A stretch of DNA of 64,000 nucleotides from Eonycteris spelaea (lineage: Eukaryota; Chordata; Mammalia; Chiroptera; Pteropodidae): positions 3,286,001-3,350,000 of the forward strand of contig PUFA01000084.1 in NCBI GenBank assembly GCA_003508835.1, in the 5' to 3' direction. This document shows positions 20,894 to 33,115 of the stretch, piece by piece. The notes under the pieces were generated by a model, which ran no database searches, was not told where the DNA came from, and saw nothing but the letters and a program-made list of their open reading frames with translations. The position numbers were made by a program, and so were the translations under genes. How positions within the stretch are numbered: the first letter of the stretch is position 1; every line of letters begins with the position of its first letter.

Positions 20894-23800
20894 TAAAATG
20901 CACTTTTTGAAATTTTTTTTTGATACAGACTTTGGGAAAAAGTCTAAGGATTGTACTCAGAAAGAATATTCTATGAAGAATGTTCAATGGGCACATCATT
21001 TATATTTTCCAATAACCCAAATGGTTTGTCATTTTTGAAATAGATATTCAATTAGCCAGACTTTATCTCTCTCATTAAAATTAGGCAAATTTTAAAAATA
21101 TATTGTTCAGATCACTTTTTCTTACTTTTGAGAAATGTAATATCAATATTCGATTTTGGCAATTTGTATCAGGCATAATTCCTATTATTATTTACTTTAG
21201 GCTTGGAGATGGCCTCAGTTCAGCAATTCCTTGAGGAGCCACAGACTTTCCTCAGTCTGGGCAGGAGAAGGAATAAAGAGCCAGAAACAGAGAAAGAGAA
21301 AAGAGAGAAAAATCAAAGGAGGGTGTCCTGAGACAGCCAAGACATGTTGACGTTCTTATCTAGTCATAAGCCAGCTCTGAAGACAATTCTCAGTAGGAAG
21401 CTGAGAGGAAACATTGTTGGGCCATTCAAGGAGATGGAGACAATGATCATTAGGGTAGAAGTGTCTTCATAATCATACCGTTTGTGTTCATATGTGAATA
21501 AAATGCATCTGTGTTATTACTTTCATAATTATCTCATAGTTGAACTTTTAAAAATTGGCTAGAAGAGTATAAAGCCATGTTTTACTAAATGCTACTTCTA
21601 TTGTTATAAAGCAACAGGCAAAATGTGTGGCTGAAATGGAAAGTTTTGATTTAGTGGTTTCAGAATTTAACTTAGCATGGGGTGCCTTTGAGTTTTGACA
21701 TTCAAGCCAAACCTTTCAGACTTTTTGACATTGTGAAGTAACAGTCTTATGAGAAATCAAAGGATGAAAAATTCAGTGCAAGTGAGGGTTGACTCATGCA
21801 TTTTAAAGGCAGGTTTGACTTGACTATATTAGGGTTCAAGGTGAAGCTGCTGGTGCAGATAAGATGGCTACTCAAGAAAAAAAAGGGAGACATTCTGTTT
21901 TCAAACCCAGGAGGAAGACAGAAACTTGATCTCTAACATCTATACCTGTCACAGGGAAATTTACAGTGAAAAGAAAGCAACAAAATATATCTCTGAATTA
22001 TTTTATTTAAATTACATCAGAAGATCCAAATTCTCTTCAAATATGGTTACCAAAATCTCCCAGAGGTGCTTTTCTAAATAATAAAAATTTTATAGAGTTG
22101 ATTTTTTAAAAAATTTTACTTTCTAATTTGTTGACAGAAAAATAAAACAGAAATTATAAGAAATATTAAAAGTTAGTGTGTATCCCCTGTATCATTCTAT
22201 TATTTATGATTTATTAAAGTGGTAACCTGTACAATTCAATATTAATAATAACTCTATGAAGATTTTATTGAACTTTTCTGAAATAGGCAATTTGGTGTAG
22301 CATTTGCATTGCAAGGTAGGCTTGTTAGATCAGTCTTAGAATTTTCCTTATCTGATTTCATGAATTCTTCATGGGTAAGAAAGATTTTAAATTTGTTGTT
22401 GAGATACAGTTCCTAGGACAACTATCATTGCTGTTTAGATAAATAATTTTTTACCTAGTGCCTCCACTTTAGTTAACAAAGTTTGATTGGATCCATGGTG
22501 ATGAAGAGCATATAAAAGCACAATGTATTATTAAATTTAACATCTCATGTTGATGCAAGGTCAAAGTTGAGAAAAAAAAGCCAAAAAAAAAAAAAACAGT
22601 CAAGTATTATAAACTCTGAAACTAATGTATTATGCATTCAAAAAAATAAATGCCATAAATTATGATAAGCATTTACTAGGAAAGGAAAAGAGTATGCAAA
22701 TATAAATTTTTATATGTAGGAATCTACAAGAATAAAGAATTACCATATTAATAACATTGTAAAAAGTGTTTGACATGCTAAATGCTCAGTTTTAATGCTA
22801 CTTGAATCCAGTCTTCACTATTTTTATTATTTCACTTAGATAAAGTCAGTGTGCAATTCAAAAGGAAATATAAAAAGGAAACATACATAAGGCCACATAA
22901 TAGAAAGCCCATATTTTATACCTCCACCCAAGTTAATTCAGGGTTTATTTCCCATCAACCATCATGATTTTGGAATAACCTTCAACCAATGACAGTCATC
23001 ACACTATATTATAAATATATATTTCCTTGCTTTACTCTTTAAATCCAAGAAGCTCTCTGTCTACCTCTGTAGCCCAACACCTAATCTCAACACCTTTTCA
23101 TTGACTGAGCAATAATTAGCAGTCAGTAATTGGCTGTTTGATCAAGAAACAAATATATGGATGTGTAGATATAGGATGAAGCACGAACTTTAGAATGTAT
23201 GGCATTCTGGGTGTTACTGCAAATTTGAAACACTTCTAGATGTAGAATTTGCAGGTACTAAAATATTCATTTCTGGGTTTTATTTAAATATAATTTAAGG
23301 GAAAGAACGCACACTTCCATCATCTCTTTGTGCAGCTGCCATTCTATCAAATGGGAGTTTTTTAAGCTCACTGTCTTCAGGGGAAATCCCTCCATCCTGA
23401 CCAGGCTTGTTAGTACAGATCTTGCACAGCTCCATTCTGTGTTCTGGAGCATGATGAGCAAATGCATGAAGCACCCAGGCATTGTTACACTATATTGTTT
23501 TTGTTTTACTTAGTTTCCAGTGCAAGAATGAGTAATTCTTTCTGTTCTATTTATATAAAACTCCATGAGGAAGTGAAGTATTTCATGGGTCTTTTGGGCC
23601 AGAGAACATTTTTGCCATTGTCTTTAGCAAAGAGAGCATTCATGGGTTTCTGGATTTTCAATGATAACTTGGAGTCTATAATCTTGCAGTTCAGATTATT
23701 TCGCTCAAAACGTATTACTTACATTTATTCTTGCTGAATGAAGCTCATCTGCTGATATACTACTTTCATGCCCACTTACCCAGACTTGCAGGAGTCTTCC

Positions 23801-24183
23801 TGAACACCATCCTTGTTGCCTCAGCATTTCCTTACCCACTAGAGCTTACTAGAGATTTCTCTGCATATAGCCTCTCAGCTTAATTTATTTTAAATACTGT
23901 AATTAATACTGATTTCAGCACAGATGCTTCGGATGGTGGCAAGGGTGTGCAGTAAAGTGTTGAATCTTCTTGATTCAGAGAAGTTAGTCTTTATTTTTTT
24001 CTTTTGTTCTTTTTATCTGTCAAAATTAATAGGCATTTTTTCAGGTGCATCTGCCTCCTTTTTCGCCTCTATGGGTTCTGGGCTGCCTACATTTTTGGAT
24101 TAGCATTCTTCTGTCAGAGGACAGATATTGTGTCTCTAAATACAGGAAACTTAACTTGCTGAACTTTTTGACTGGTATGATTG
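20894..24183. other. Long unassigned AT-rich stretch
   Basis: More than 3 kb with no repeat family that I recognise and no coding signal. A-rich runs at 22575-22597 may mark an old insertion. The 91- and 71-codon frames at 23267-23737 overlap on opposite strands and look like chance. Either the repeats here are too decayed to see by eye or this is true single-copy DNA. Confidence 0.4.
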
Positions 24184-24184
24184 A

Positions 24185-24275
24185 CCAAAAAAAATGCATA
24201 TATTTAAGATGTACAACACAATATTTTGATGTGCATAAACAGTGTGAAATGATTACTTATGATCAGTTTACTTAA
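24185..24275 (-). mobile_element. L1M 3' UTR fragment, antisense
   Basis: 'aaaatgcatatatttaagat' followed by 'gtacaacacaatattttgat' and 'gtgtgaaatgattacttatg' is the reverse of an old L1M 3'UTR. Only about 90 bp remain. Confidence 0.65.
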
Positions 24276-24289
24276 AGTGTAATATTGAG

Positions 24290-24465
24290 AAAAGAGACCT
24301 GACTATAGAGTCAAATAGTTCCATAGATCCTGACTGTCACCTCCTGTCTGAACCCAATGACTAATTTAATTATGGTTTTGTCTCCCATCTGCACAGTAGA
24401 GATTCTACTATCTATAAATAGAGAGTTTTCGAAGATTCAATAAAAGAGCATATTACATATCATAG
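24290..24465 (+). repeat. MIR-like relic, sense
   Basis: 'tatagagtcaaatagttcca', 'ttgtctcccatctgcacagt' and 'agattcaataaaagagcata' fall in MIR order with low identity. Confidence 0.45.
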
Positions 24466-25498
24466 TATATCATATTGTTTATCATTGTGTATCGCAGTCT
24501 GCAGGATATTTTATTTCCTTCTTTCTATGATTTTTGATAGTTGTTTATCCTTTAATCTGGACCTCATTATTTTCTTCTCCCTGCCCTGAGGGAGGCCAGC
24601 TCTCTTTTATTATGCCCATCCGACCTTAAGTCCCTGCTTTCCTGTTTCTGTCTTATATCAGGTAACTCCTATCTAGTGTGGGCAATCTCTGACTAAACAT
24701 GTCTCTCATTAAACAACTTTACAAAAAAAAAAAAAGTGCCCTCACAAAGAGGTCTTAGAAATTCCCTGTGAATCACTTGCTTGCTCGTTGTTTTTCCTGA
24801 GCATGCATATCAGTTGTTTGGGCATAATTTCCCTGTACATTTTCACCAGCAAATATTGAGCCAAACACTCATGCCCAGGTACAGGGGTCTGGGGAATACT
24901 GCTTGAAAGGCAATGACCTTTGAAGTTTACCTGCACAGAGTTAGGGGCAGCTCTGGTTTGGACTGGAATGTTCCCTATAATTGCCAAACTTAGAAATAAT
25001 CTGAAGGGCAAATTGATATTTTATCAGAGAAGAGTTAGAAACCAAAGGTCAGTGCCAAAAGAACAATCTATAATTAGAAGTCTCTAGTGAAAGACAAGGT
25101 GACAGGAATATCGGTTCTTGACTGGCCGGCAGAACACAAAGTGAAATAAGGTGATAGGGTGGAATCGGAACAATTCTGAGGTATTAGGAAGATCACTTTC
25201 ATTTAGTACATAAATCAGTGACAGAGAGGAAGTCATCAGGGTCAAAGGAGCAGCATAAACTGAGACACAGAATTCGATGCCTGGTCTTGGAATGTACACA
25301 GTAAACTTTAGGATACTGGAAATATGAAACATATATACCAGTAAGTTACTGAGCAACTATGGGCTTTACATATATTGTTTGTAATTCTCAAAACAAAAAT
25401 TATTCTCAAGATAATACAAATGACTTAGGGTTGAGTTGTTCCTAAATTAGACTCTGAGAAAAATATCTGGGTGCAATCCAATAAAGAGTCTATTAATA
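24466..25498. other. Unassigned DNA with an A run
   Basis: A run of 13 A at 24723-24735 follows a T-rich, possibly transcribed-looking stretch. No family recognised. The 89- and 90-codon minus frames at 24742-25356 show no known protein. Confidence 0.4.
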
Positions 25499-25721
25499 CA
25501 GTAGCCCCCAACCCTTGAGCCATGCACCAGTACCACTCCGTGGCCTGTTAGGAACCAGGCTGCACAGCAGGAGGTGAGCAGTGGTCAAGTGAGCAAAGCT
25601 TCATTTTATTTGCAGCATCTCCCCAGCGTTAGCATCACCACATCAGCTTCACCTTAGATTATCATGCATTAGAGTCTCATAGCAGCACCGGTCCTTGTGC
25701 CAAAAAGGTTGGGGACCACTG
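25499..25721 (+). mobile_element. MER1-type hAT-Charlie DNA transposon with target duplication
   Basis: Terminal inverted repeats are 'cagtagcccccaac' and 'gttggggaccactg'. Inside are the MER1 phrases 'ccgtggcctgttaggaacca', 'gcacagcaggaggtgagcag', 'gcaaagcttcattttatttg' and 'gtgccaaaaaggttggggac'. The flanks 'tattaata' (25491-25498) and 'tgtcaata' (25722-25729) match at 6 of 8 positions, as expected for an 8-bp hAT target duplication. At 223 bp it is shorter than the family's usual length of about 340 bp and lacks a middle part. Non-autonomous. Confidence 0.92.
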
Positions 25722-25729
25722 TGTCAATA

Positions 25730-26922
25730 AACATGTGACCACTGTAAGCAGTGGTGTCTCTGTCCTGCTGGAGATACTCTGAGAAACTATGTGGAATACG
25801 CCTCAGAATTGCTCCACCATGAGGCAAGCAAAATGAAGGATCTATCCACAAACTCCCATCTTTCCTTGGTTGAGGGTTACTCCTGGAAGCACTAACTTTC
25901 CAGCAATATCATTCTGCTCCACAGAATGGAAGAAGTTCCCTGTAGCCAAAGAAGGCAGGCAGTGAAACACAGGTGCTGGAGGTCAGGGAATTGTCCGTGG
26001 CAGCCCCTGACGACTTCCCAAGTTGGCTAGGAGCTCATGGGTGTGGAGCAGTGACTGTTTCTACTACAAATGGAAAGTATAACTCTTTCCATATAACCAG
26101 GAGAATGCACTGAGGGGTGCTATTCAAAATCACTTATGTCAAAATATGATTTTGTCACACTTTAGTCACAGAGATCCAGGACCTGTGGAGAAATTTTACT
26201 CATGCATTTCTGTCTTCTCCACTAAAATAAACATTCTGTCAGGAACAGAAACTAGCATTTATATTATTTGCCTTTTCTCCACGCAGCACAGTGCTTTCCT
26301 GAAATGAACTGAATTCAATTCCAGTGAAATTAGAAAACAACTGCTCCATGAGATCCCCCTTTCCCTCAAAAATCAGAACATTCGTTAATGGTTACTTACT
26401 TTCCTTTGTCTATTTCTGTAATGCCTACAACCCCAGTGGATCCAAATATACTGAATTAGCAATTACTGTACAGCATATTTAGCATACTTAGAAGGCTCTG
26501 TGCCCCACCATTGGAATGCAGCCACCCAGATACAGCACAACAGCTGTGCAGTAGCTACGGTTACACCACATAAAAATGTATGATGGATAACCCAACTGGC
26601 ATGTGTCTTCCATATAACAGGTGCATATTTGCAATCTCAGAGTCTTCTCCAGATCACATTTGGACTTCCAGCATCCAGAGAACATAATGATAATGTAATT
26701 ATTTTTAGAAAGATAAAAACAATTCATACTGTCCTTTAATCTTGCCCATTAGAATCAGAAGTGAAAGTAACAGGTCACAAAGAACCTATGTCCTTATTCT
26801 GAAAATGAATGCCCAATAAACAGAAACCTATATCTTTGGAGGAATGCACACTGTGTTATATGGCATGATGATGGTGACATCACAAACATTTAGGTGGTTT
26901 TTAAGAATTTACAAATCTCTTA
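25730..26922. other. Unassigned DNA, possible L2 relic
   Basis: A weak sense L2 tail may lie at 26213-26320 ('gtcaggaacagaaactagca' ... 'cgcagcacagtgctttcctg'). The rest is unassigned, with no gene. Confidence 0.4.
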
Positions 26923-26924
26923 GA

Positions 26925-27062
26925 CATATGGTACTTAAATTAATCCTCCTAAAACACCCGTTTTGAAGATGAGGGTATGAAGACCCAAAGAAGGGATGTA
27001 TTTCACCAGGATCAAAAGTAGTAGCGAGAAGAGCACAATCTTCAACTGTGATTGTTGCTTTT
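26925..27062 (-). repeat. MIR relic, antisense
   Basis: 'aattaatcctcctaaaacac', 'tttgaagatgagggtatgaa' and 'gacccaaagaagggatgtat' follow the inverted MIR order. Confidence 0.65.
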
Positions 27063-27414
27063 TCACCTTGTATTCTGTCCATCACACCGGGCCACTTTTA
27101 TATGCAGCAGGACACAGGTTGTGCAGGGTGCGATTGCTGTCCAAGTAAACTAAAACCCTATCACTTTCTTTTAAAGGTCCTCTGCATTGTAAGTTGAGAG
27201 TTCTATTGACTCAAAAATGACTGAACTAACCATCCAGTCCTGGCACTTCAGCTTACTGCCATATGATCTTGATTAGTCACCTTATATATTCGAGTCTCAG
27301 GTTCCTTTCTTTACAATTGTGAATTTCAATTGCTTCTTTGATAATTTTCCATACTATTGTAATAAAGCTTATACAAGCTTAACTCTTTTAAGTGCTACAT
27401 AAGAGAAAGGTAAC

Positions 27415-27640
27415 CATCATTCATTGATGACCAGACAATACTCAGAATTCCTTGCACATTTTGTTTTTCACTTACTTCTAATATAATTGGGTGTATGTGG
27501 TGAATCCCATTTTACGTGGGGGAAATTAAACTCAGCGAGTTGCAGTTTCTTGCCAGGATCACACACCTTCTAAGTGGGATAGAATATAAACTCAGGTCTG
27601 TCTGATTTTGAGTCCTGTGCTCTCTTTAATACATCTGAGG
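27415..27640 (-). repeat. MIR SINE, antisense
   Basis: 'aatcccattttacgtggggg', 'ccaggatcacacaccttcta', 'aactcaggtctgtctgattt' and 'gagtcctgtgctctctttaa' follow inverted MIR order, including the box-B side. Confidence 0.8.
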
Positions 27641-28735
27641 CAAATCCCAGGGGTTTCCCAATTAGGGTATGAAACAAGAATATTTAAATCTATACCAACA
27701 CAGGGCATTAATGAATGTAGAATGTCTGAAAATGTTCTGAAAATCAGGGATTCCACTTCTGATTCTGAGGTTAGCCATCTCTGGTTTTGGACAATGCCGA
27801 TAGGCCTGCTGTACTCCCCACTGCCCATGGCCTTTCCCCTTCATCCACCCGTTCTCTTGCCCCATTGTTAATAATTTATCTCACGGTCACCACTGATTAG
27901 ACACCAGGAAAGAAATAGTTCTCATCCTCCAGGAGGAACAGCAGTAAGCAAACAGGCACATGCGAAGCAGTATGCTTACTATGCATGTCAGAAAGGTGCG
28001 CCCTGAAGGTAATGAGGAAGCAAGCCTGGAGGCTTGGAGCACAACACCTCTCCTTACCATCTTATTCACAATAAGATGCCAACATATGAATGATAAGGTT
28101 TAAAATGTTACCTTTCACCAGGAGTATTTCCAGAGTTTATATTAAAAGCATTTAATAACAGAATGGCTTGAGGACTGACCAATCAGAATAGAGATGGTTA
28201 CAGTCCAGAGCTCCAAGACCCCTTGCTGTGCCCAAGGCTAGTTTAACTGCTGGAGCACCAAGAGGTCCAGGAGGTCCCAGGGAAGCGGGTGAGGAGGGGG
28301 AATAAAGCAGAGGCACTACAGGCTAAAGGCAGTGGCTTGATCTCTGCTATTGATGCAGAAATATTCCAGTATTTTCATAACTAATAAATTCCTCTAGTCC
28401 AGTTGATTACCAGCCCTGTTATTTAATAGAAGGGCCACTCTTCTATTTGCCTTAAGCCTGCATGAGATTTGCCTTAATTTCCCTTGTGATATTTCAGATA
28501 TCTGTAGGCCAGAGAAAGAGGCACCCCAGTGATTATTCCATGTGCAGAGTGATATGTGCTTCATGAGTGGGTCATACCACATACCACATGGACTTTGAGA
28601 GAAATCTTAGGAGATTGTTCCATTAAGAACTGATCAAAGGAGAATGAACATTCAACTTGCAAACTCTCCTTGTTTTACATTAGTGAAATAGTAAGTGCAG
28701 CCATATTTAAACTCCTTTATGCTCTCTCATTGACA
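27641..28735. other. Unassigned DNA
   Basis: No gene or confident repeat. Short frames on both strands at 27592-27871 overlap each other and the MIR. A G-rich patch lies at 28260-28310. Confidence 0.4.
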
Positions 28736-28739
28736 AAAC

Positions 28740-28875
28740 ACTCTCATGTACACGATGTTCTTTCCTATTCACTCTAATTTTATGGATTGAGAAGGGTTGC
28801 TATTATTACCATTTGCATTTAACAGAGTAGGAAATGGAGGCACAGGAAGGATAACAGAACCAGGCAGCAAGCAAA
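28740..28875 (-). repeat. MIR SINE, antisense
   Basis: 'tgctattattaccatttgca' then 'taggaaatggaggcacagga' is the inverted MIR core. A sense MIR follows only 30 bp later. Confidence 0.65.
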
Positions 28876-28904
28876 TAACAAGATGCAGTGACTACTGGGG
28901 GGTG

Positions 28905-29160
28905 CAGGGTAAAAGTGGAGGCTTTTGGGTTTGACAGCCTAGAATTGAAATCTGGCCCCGACTTTATTGCTGGATGACCTCAAACAAGTTCTATTTTAAT
29001 CTATTTTAGACAATAGCCTCAGTTTCTCTTTCATAAATTAGGGAAAATATTAGTGTCTATCTTTTAGGGTAATCTTGAGGTTTAAATGAGGAGCCTTTGG
29101 AAACAATGGTCCTTGGCACACAGTAAGCACTCAGTAAATGGTGCATACTCTTATTAGAAA
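28905..29160 (+). repeat. MIR SINE, sense, nearly full length
   Basis: The element runs through 'ggaggcttttgggtttgaca', 'gaattgaaatctggccccga', 'attgctggatgacctcaaac', 'gcctcagtttctctttcata', 'ggcacacagtaagcactcag' and 'taaatggtgcatactcttat', so the 3' end of MIR is present as well as the tRNA-like head. Confidence 0.88.
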
Positions 29161-31478
29161 GCTCACCATCTGACTCCTAATTCCTCTCTTTCATTATACA
29201 CCACCTCTTTTACACCTACTCATAGTCACACATTCAACCTATTATAGACCAAAACAGAATCCTGCATAGTTTGAAATACCAACTGTTGTCAGTATATTCT
29301 TTTAATACTAAATACTGTGTGATAGTGTTTATATATTTAGTGCCAATGAAAAATATTAAGAAAAACAAACACATATAAACAAATAAAAATATTTCATGTT
29401 TTGAGTTCTAATATATGACTTTATCTATTCCATAAAATATTACAATTTCCCAGAGAACTTGAAGTTCCTTATCATAGTGGGATATTGATTAATTTCACTG
29501 CCAAAAGTATTGTGGCTGGTAATGTTATAAAGAATGGTGTTGCACTTATCACAACCAGAAAGATTTATTTTCTTAAATCTGCTTTGTGCAATAAACCATT
29601 TTTTTTTGCAATTTTTCCATTAGGTTTTCCAAACTATCAACCTTTGGACTTCAATTCCTCACCTTTTGTTTTTGGAGTGTGTTTTGGGAGTGGGGGCACA
29701 TTGGACAAAAAAGGTGCACTTATTTTCATAGTCTTCTGAACCTAATAAGGTTTGTTTGTATCTTTAGAAGGTGCAAATTTCACAGTCCAGAAGAGGAAAC
29801 ATTTCATTCAAAAGCCTTTTCTGAGATGATTGTAAACATTGCCAAAACAATACAAGGGCTTGAAAGAGAAAAGGTGGGTTAAAATATGGATGTAACTCTT
29901 ATCTTTGTATTTTGAGGCAATCCCTTCCTTACGCTATGAGTCAGTAAGTATTTTGATTTATTCCTTTTTTTTTTTTTTTAATGCACACATATCCCTAGAA
30001 ACTGTGAATTCTTCCTGAGTTTCTTGGACACAGAGCTCCTGGTTACTGCTACTGAAAATTCACTACCATTCTGGGTTTTTAGCACTGGTCATTGGACGAA
30101 CTGTTTTAGAGTACATGACTTATCCCACCTCTGCTTTCAGGAGCTCCGAAAGTCTGGATCTCTCAGCCTATTCCAACCACACCTGTGTCTCATTAGCTAA
30201 GTTTATCAAAATCACAAGGCCAGGTACACAATCTAATTGTCCCCTGGTGTGTAAAAATATAGGGTTGCTACAAATCTCAGTGGGTGACATCATGCAAAAT
30301 TATTCCCTAAAACAAAATATCTCTCTAAGTGTTTCTGGGCTACCGACATGTGCACTGTCTCCCTCTTTTTAAGAGAGAGGGTTTATGGTCCAAGTGAAAT
30401 TCTCAGAAGTGCATCTTCTTTACCATTCTTAGGTCTGGTCCTCATTTCTAGTGAAAGTGTTGATCTCTGCCCTTAGCTTCTTTCAAAGTGCAAGTAGTCC
30501 AGAGAGAGGGAATCCTTAAGACTCTCACCCTCATTTTTGCCTCTGGGCCTTGGATATTCTCTTCTTTATATTGGATTATGGATTGTTCCCATTTAATTAT
30601 TTAAATCTTGGGCATTTTCCAAGGACAGATAAAGCTTTTCTAGCCTGCTATGGTCTTAGCTTCCTCCTTCCCTTCTTTGAACAACTAATACATTCACCTA
30701 TCACTACATTCACCATCAGTTACATGATAAAGCATTTAAATATATAGCCACAAAGGGTATATTTAAAGATGGAGAAATGGATGCTACTGAGAAAGTTAAT
30801 GTAGGAAACTTTGATTGAGAGCAACCCAAAGGGGGAAATAAGATGGCTTCTGAGATAACGATACCCCTGTCACAGGACATACTTAAGAGTTGGCTGAACA
30901 ATGGACTCAGGGGGTTCCATTCGAGAGGGAACTCATGTATTAGATGAATCATTTAAATAACTCTATGATCCCTGAGATTATACTATTATAGTTTTTAAAT
31001 AGCATATAGATTCATTGAGAATAGAGATCTTACCTTATACTGCTCTGTATCTTAAAAATCAAAGCACATGGCACAGATGACTTAATTCTATATTGATTAA
31101 TTGTATTTGTTTTACTAGTTGCTTTCCTCTTATATCAAGAAGTACAGGGCAGCAAGAAAAGCCTTAGAGGGAAAAGAAGCTTACAGGAGCTGTCACGCAA
31201 AACTTACAGTGCATGTAAAATGTGCTTAATTTATAACTCTTTTCTTTATGTGATATCTTTCATTACTTTTTACCAACAGGGAAATATCATTGAGGCCTCC
31301 TGGTTCACATGATGCCAGGTCTAGTTGCAGGCAAAAATAAAAATCTGAAAGTTACATTCATGACTTGATACTACTCAGAAGAAATAGTTCTATTTTGTTC
31401 TGAATTTGTAATTCAGTCACTGTGGATTCTTGCTTTTCCTTAAGGATGATATGATCAAAAATAATTCTACCATACCAT
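29161..31478. other. Unassigned DNA
   Basis: No recognised repeat apart from a run of fifteen T at 29965-29979. The overlapping short frames at 29485-29882 and 30115-30952 have no known counterpart. No gene. Confidence 0.4.
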
Positions 31479-31479
31479 A

Positions 31480-31690
31480 ATTCATTGTATCAAAGAGCTC
31501 ACGACCTTCCTCATTTATCCTTCACAACAGTCCTATGAAGAAGTTGTTGGTAAAAGTAATATCTTGTATATTTTCCAGAGGAACTAAAGCTCAAAGAGGG
31601 TAAATGACTCACTCAAGATCACATAGGCAGTGATCAAACATAATCCCAGTCATTAACCCCACTGGTTTAAAACCATAATACCATGAGCAG
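31480..31690 (-). repeat. MIR SINE, antisense
   Basis: 'atccttcacaacagtcctat', 'ccagaggaactaaagctcaa', 'gggtaaatgactcactcaag' and 'atcacataggcagtgatcaa' are in inverted MIR order. Its far end is part of a local duplication. Confidence 0.8.
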
Positions 31691-31778
31691 CATAATGTAA
31701 TTAGACTATATTATATACTGCAACTTAAACCCACTGGTTTAAAACATAATACCACGAGCAGCATTATGCAGTTATGAG
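31653..31778 (+). repeat. Two-copy direct duplication, period 72 bp
   Basis: About 50 bases from 'ttaaccccactggtttaaaa' (31653) through the 'gagcagcataatg' part recur from 31725 with a few substitutions. The repeat includes the end of the MIR. It looks like a small tandem duplication, partly decayed. Confidence 0.85.
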
Positions 31779-31779
31779 T

Positions 31780-33115
31780 TGATGAGTGACCTTAATCTAA
31801 GCAAAATATATTTTAAATTCAGATATTTCAATCTGTGATATAAAATTGTTTTCTGTAGTTAAATGCTACTAGAGTGTGGTACATACTTATTTATGCATCT
31901 GAATGTGAGGTTTATTGCATCTTGTCTTTTACAGAATTATGGGTAAAAGGGAAAAAAAGACATGCTAATGTTTAAAAAATCATAGAGCTAAAGAGATATC
32001 TTATGTTTTGGGTGTAAGATATATCATAAGGAAAGATACATAGAAGAATGCACTTGTGCTGAAAATGTCATCATGTTAAAACTAAGTTGTTTTAAAAAAA
32101 TTAGTAGAGGGAAGAAAATAAAGATTAATCAAAGAAGGAATGAGATTGTGGTTTAGAATGAATGAATGAATGAATGAACACAGAAGAATTTTAAACTGTA
32201 GGCTTCGATACAGAGATTCGAAGTCACTATCTCTTATTATTATATACAGAGATAGCATTTTACATGGTCAACAGAGAGCAAATACCAGAGTTGAGGGTAT
32301 CTGCTGTTTAGTGCTTGACCACTCTTTACCCTTGGCTGCTCATGTGTAATAAGAAAAATACAGCAGTGCTCCCAAGAGCAGGTATATTACTTCACCAATA
32401 CTTCTTAAGTGGGCATAAAGAAGTTGGCTGAGGATGAAATTTTATCATTCCAGTTTATGCTTTGAGTAGGGGGGAGTAGAGAAGAAACAAAATTCAAGAC
32501 GAGTAAAAAGAAGAGGAGGAGAAAAAATTGATTACAGCTCATATGAGAAAATGATGTGGTTCCTAGGAGATACTTAGCTTTTAAGGAGGAAAAATATACT
32601 TATGAATCTGCATCCAGTGTGTGCTGATGGCTCTTACCCTTCCTGTCATCTAAAATGGAAACAAAGTAGGGAGACTGAGAAGTTCTGCTTCTTGATGTAT
32701 GACAGCTGGTGCATTGCTGAATCATAGTGAAGGAATGCTGACAGCCTTCTCTCCAGATAAGGAGAACAGAATTCTGCTTGAGGAACTCAAGGGAAAAGCA
32801 TTGTTTGAGAGAGTAGTTTGTATTTCTATAGTAATACAATTGGTTGAATTAGTTTGGAAATTTACATGCTATTACTCAGATGACAATCAGAATGTCATTT
32901 CTTTAATTTTCTGTAATTGCTCTAATATTTCTCCTAGTCTTCTGCTTGCTAGGTAGACTGAGTTTAGGATAGAGAGGGGAAGACATTTTTTAATCATTAA
33001 TAGTCTCTTTGTCCTCTAATCTCAATCATCTATTTCAGATATCCATGTGTCTTTTAAAGAGTGCCATTCACATTTACATCGCTTTCTTGGCTGCCTAACT
33101 TGGCATCAAGCTCCT
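31780..33115. other. Unassigned DNA
   Basis: Contains a short (GAAT)n repeat at 32157-32178. Otherwise no recognised repeat, gene or RNA. The frames at 32600-32956 overlap on opposite strands. Confidence 0.4.
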
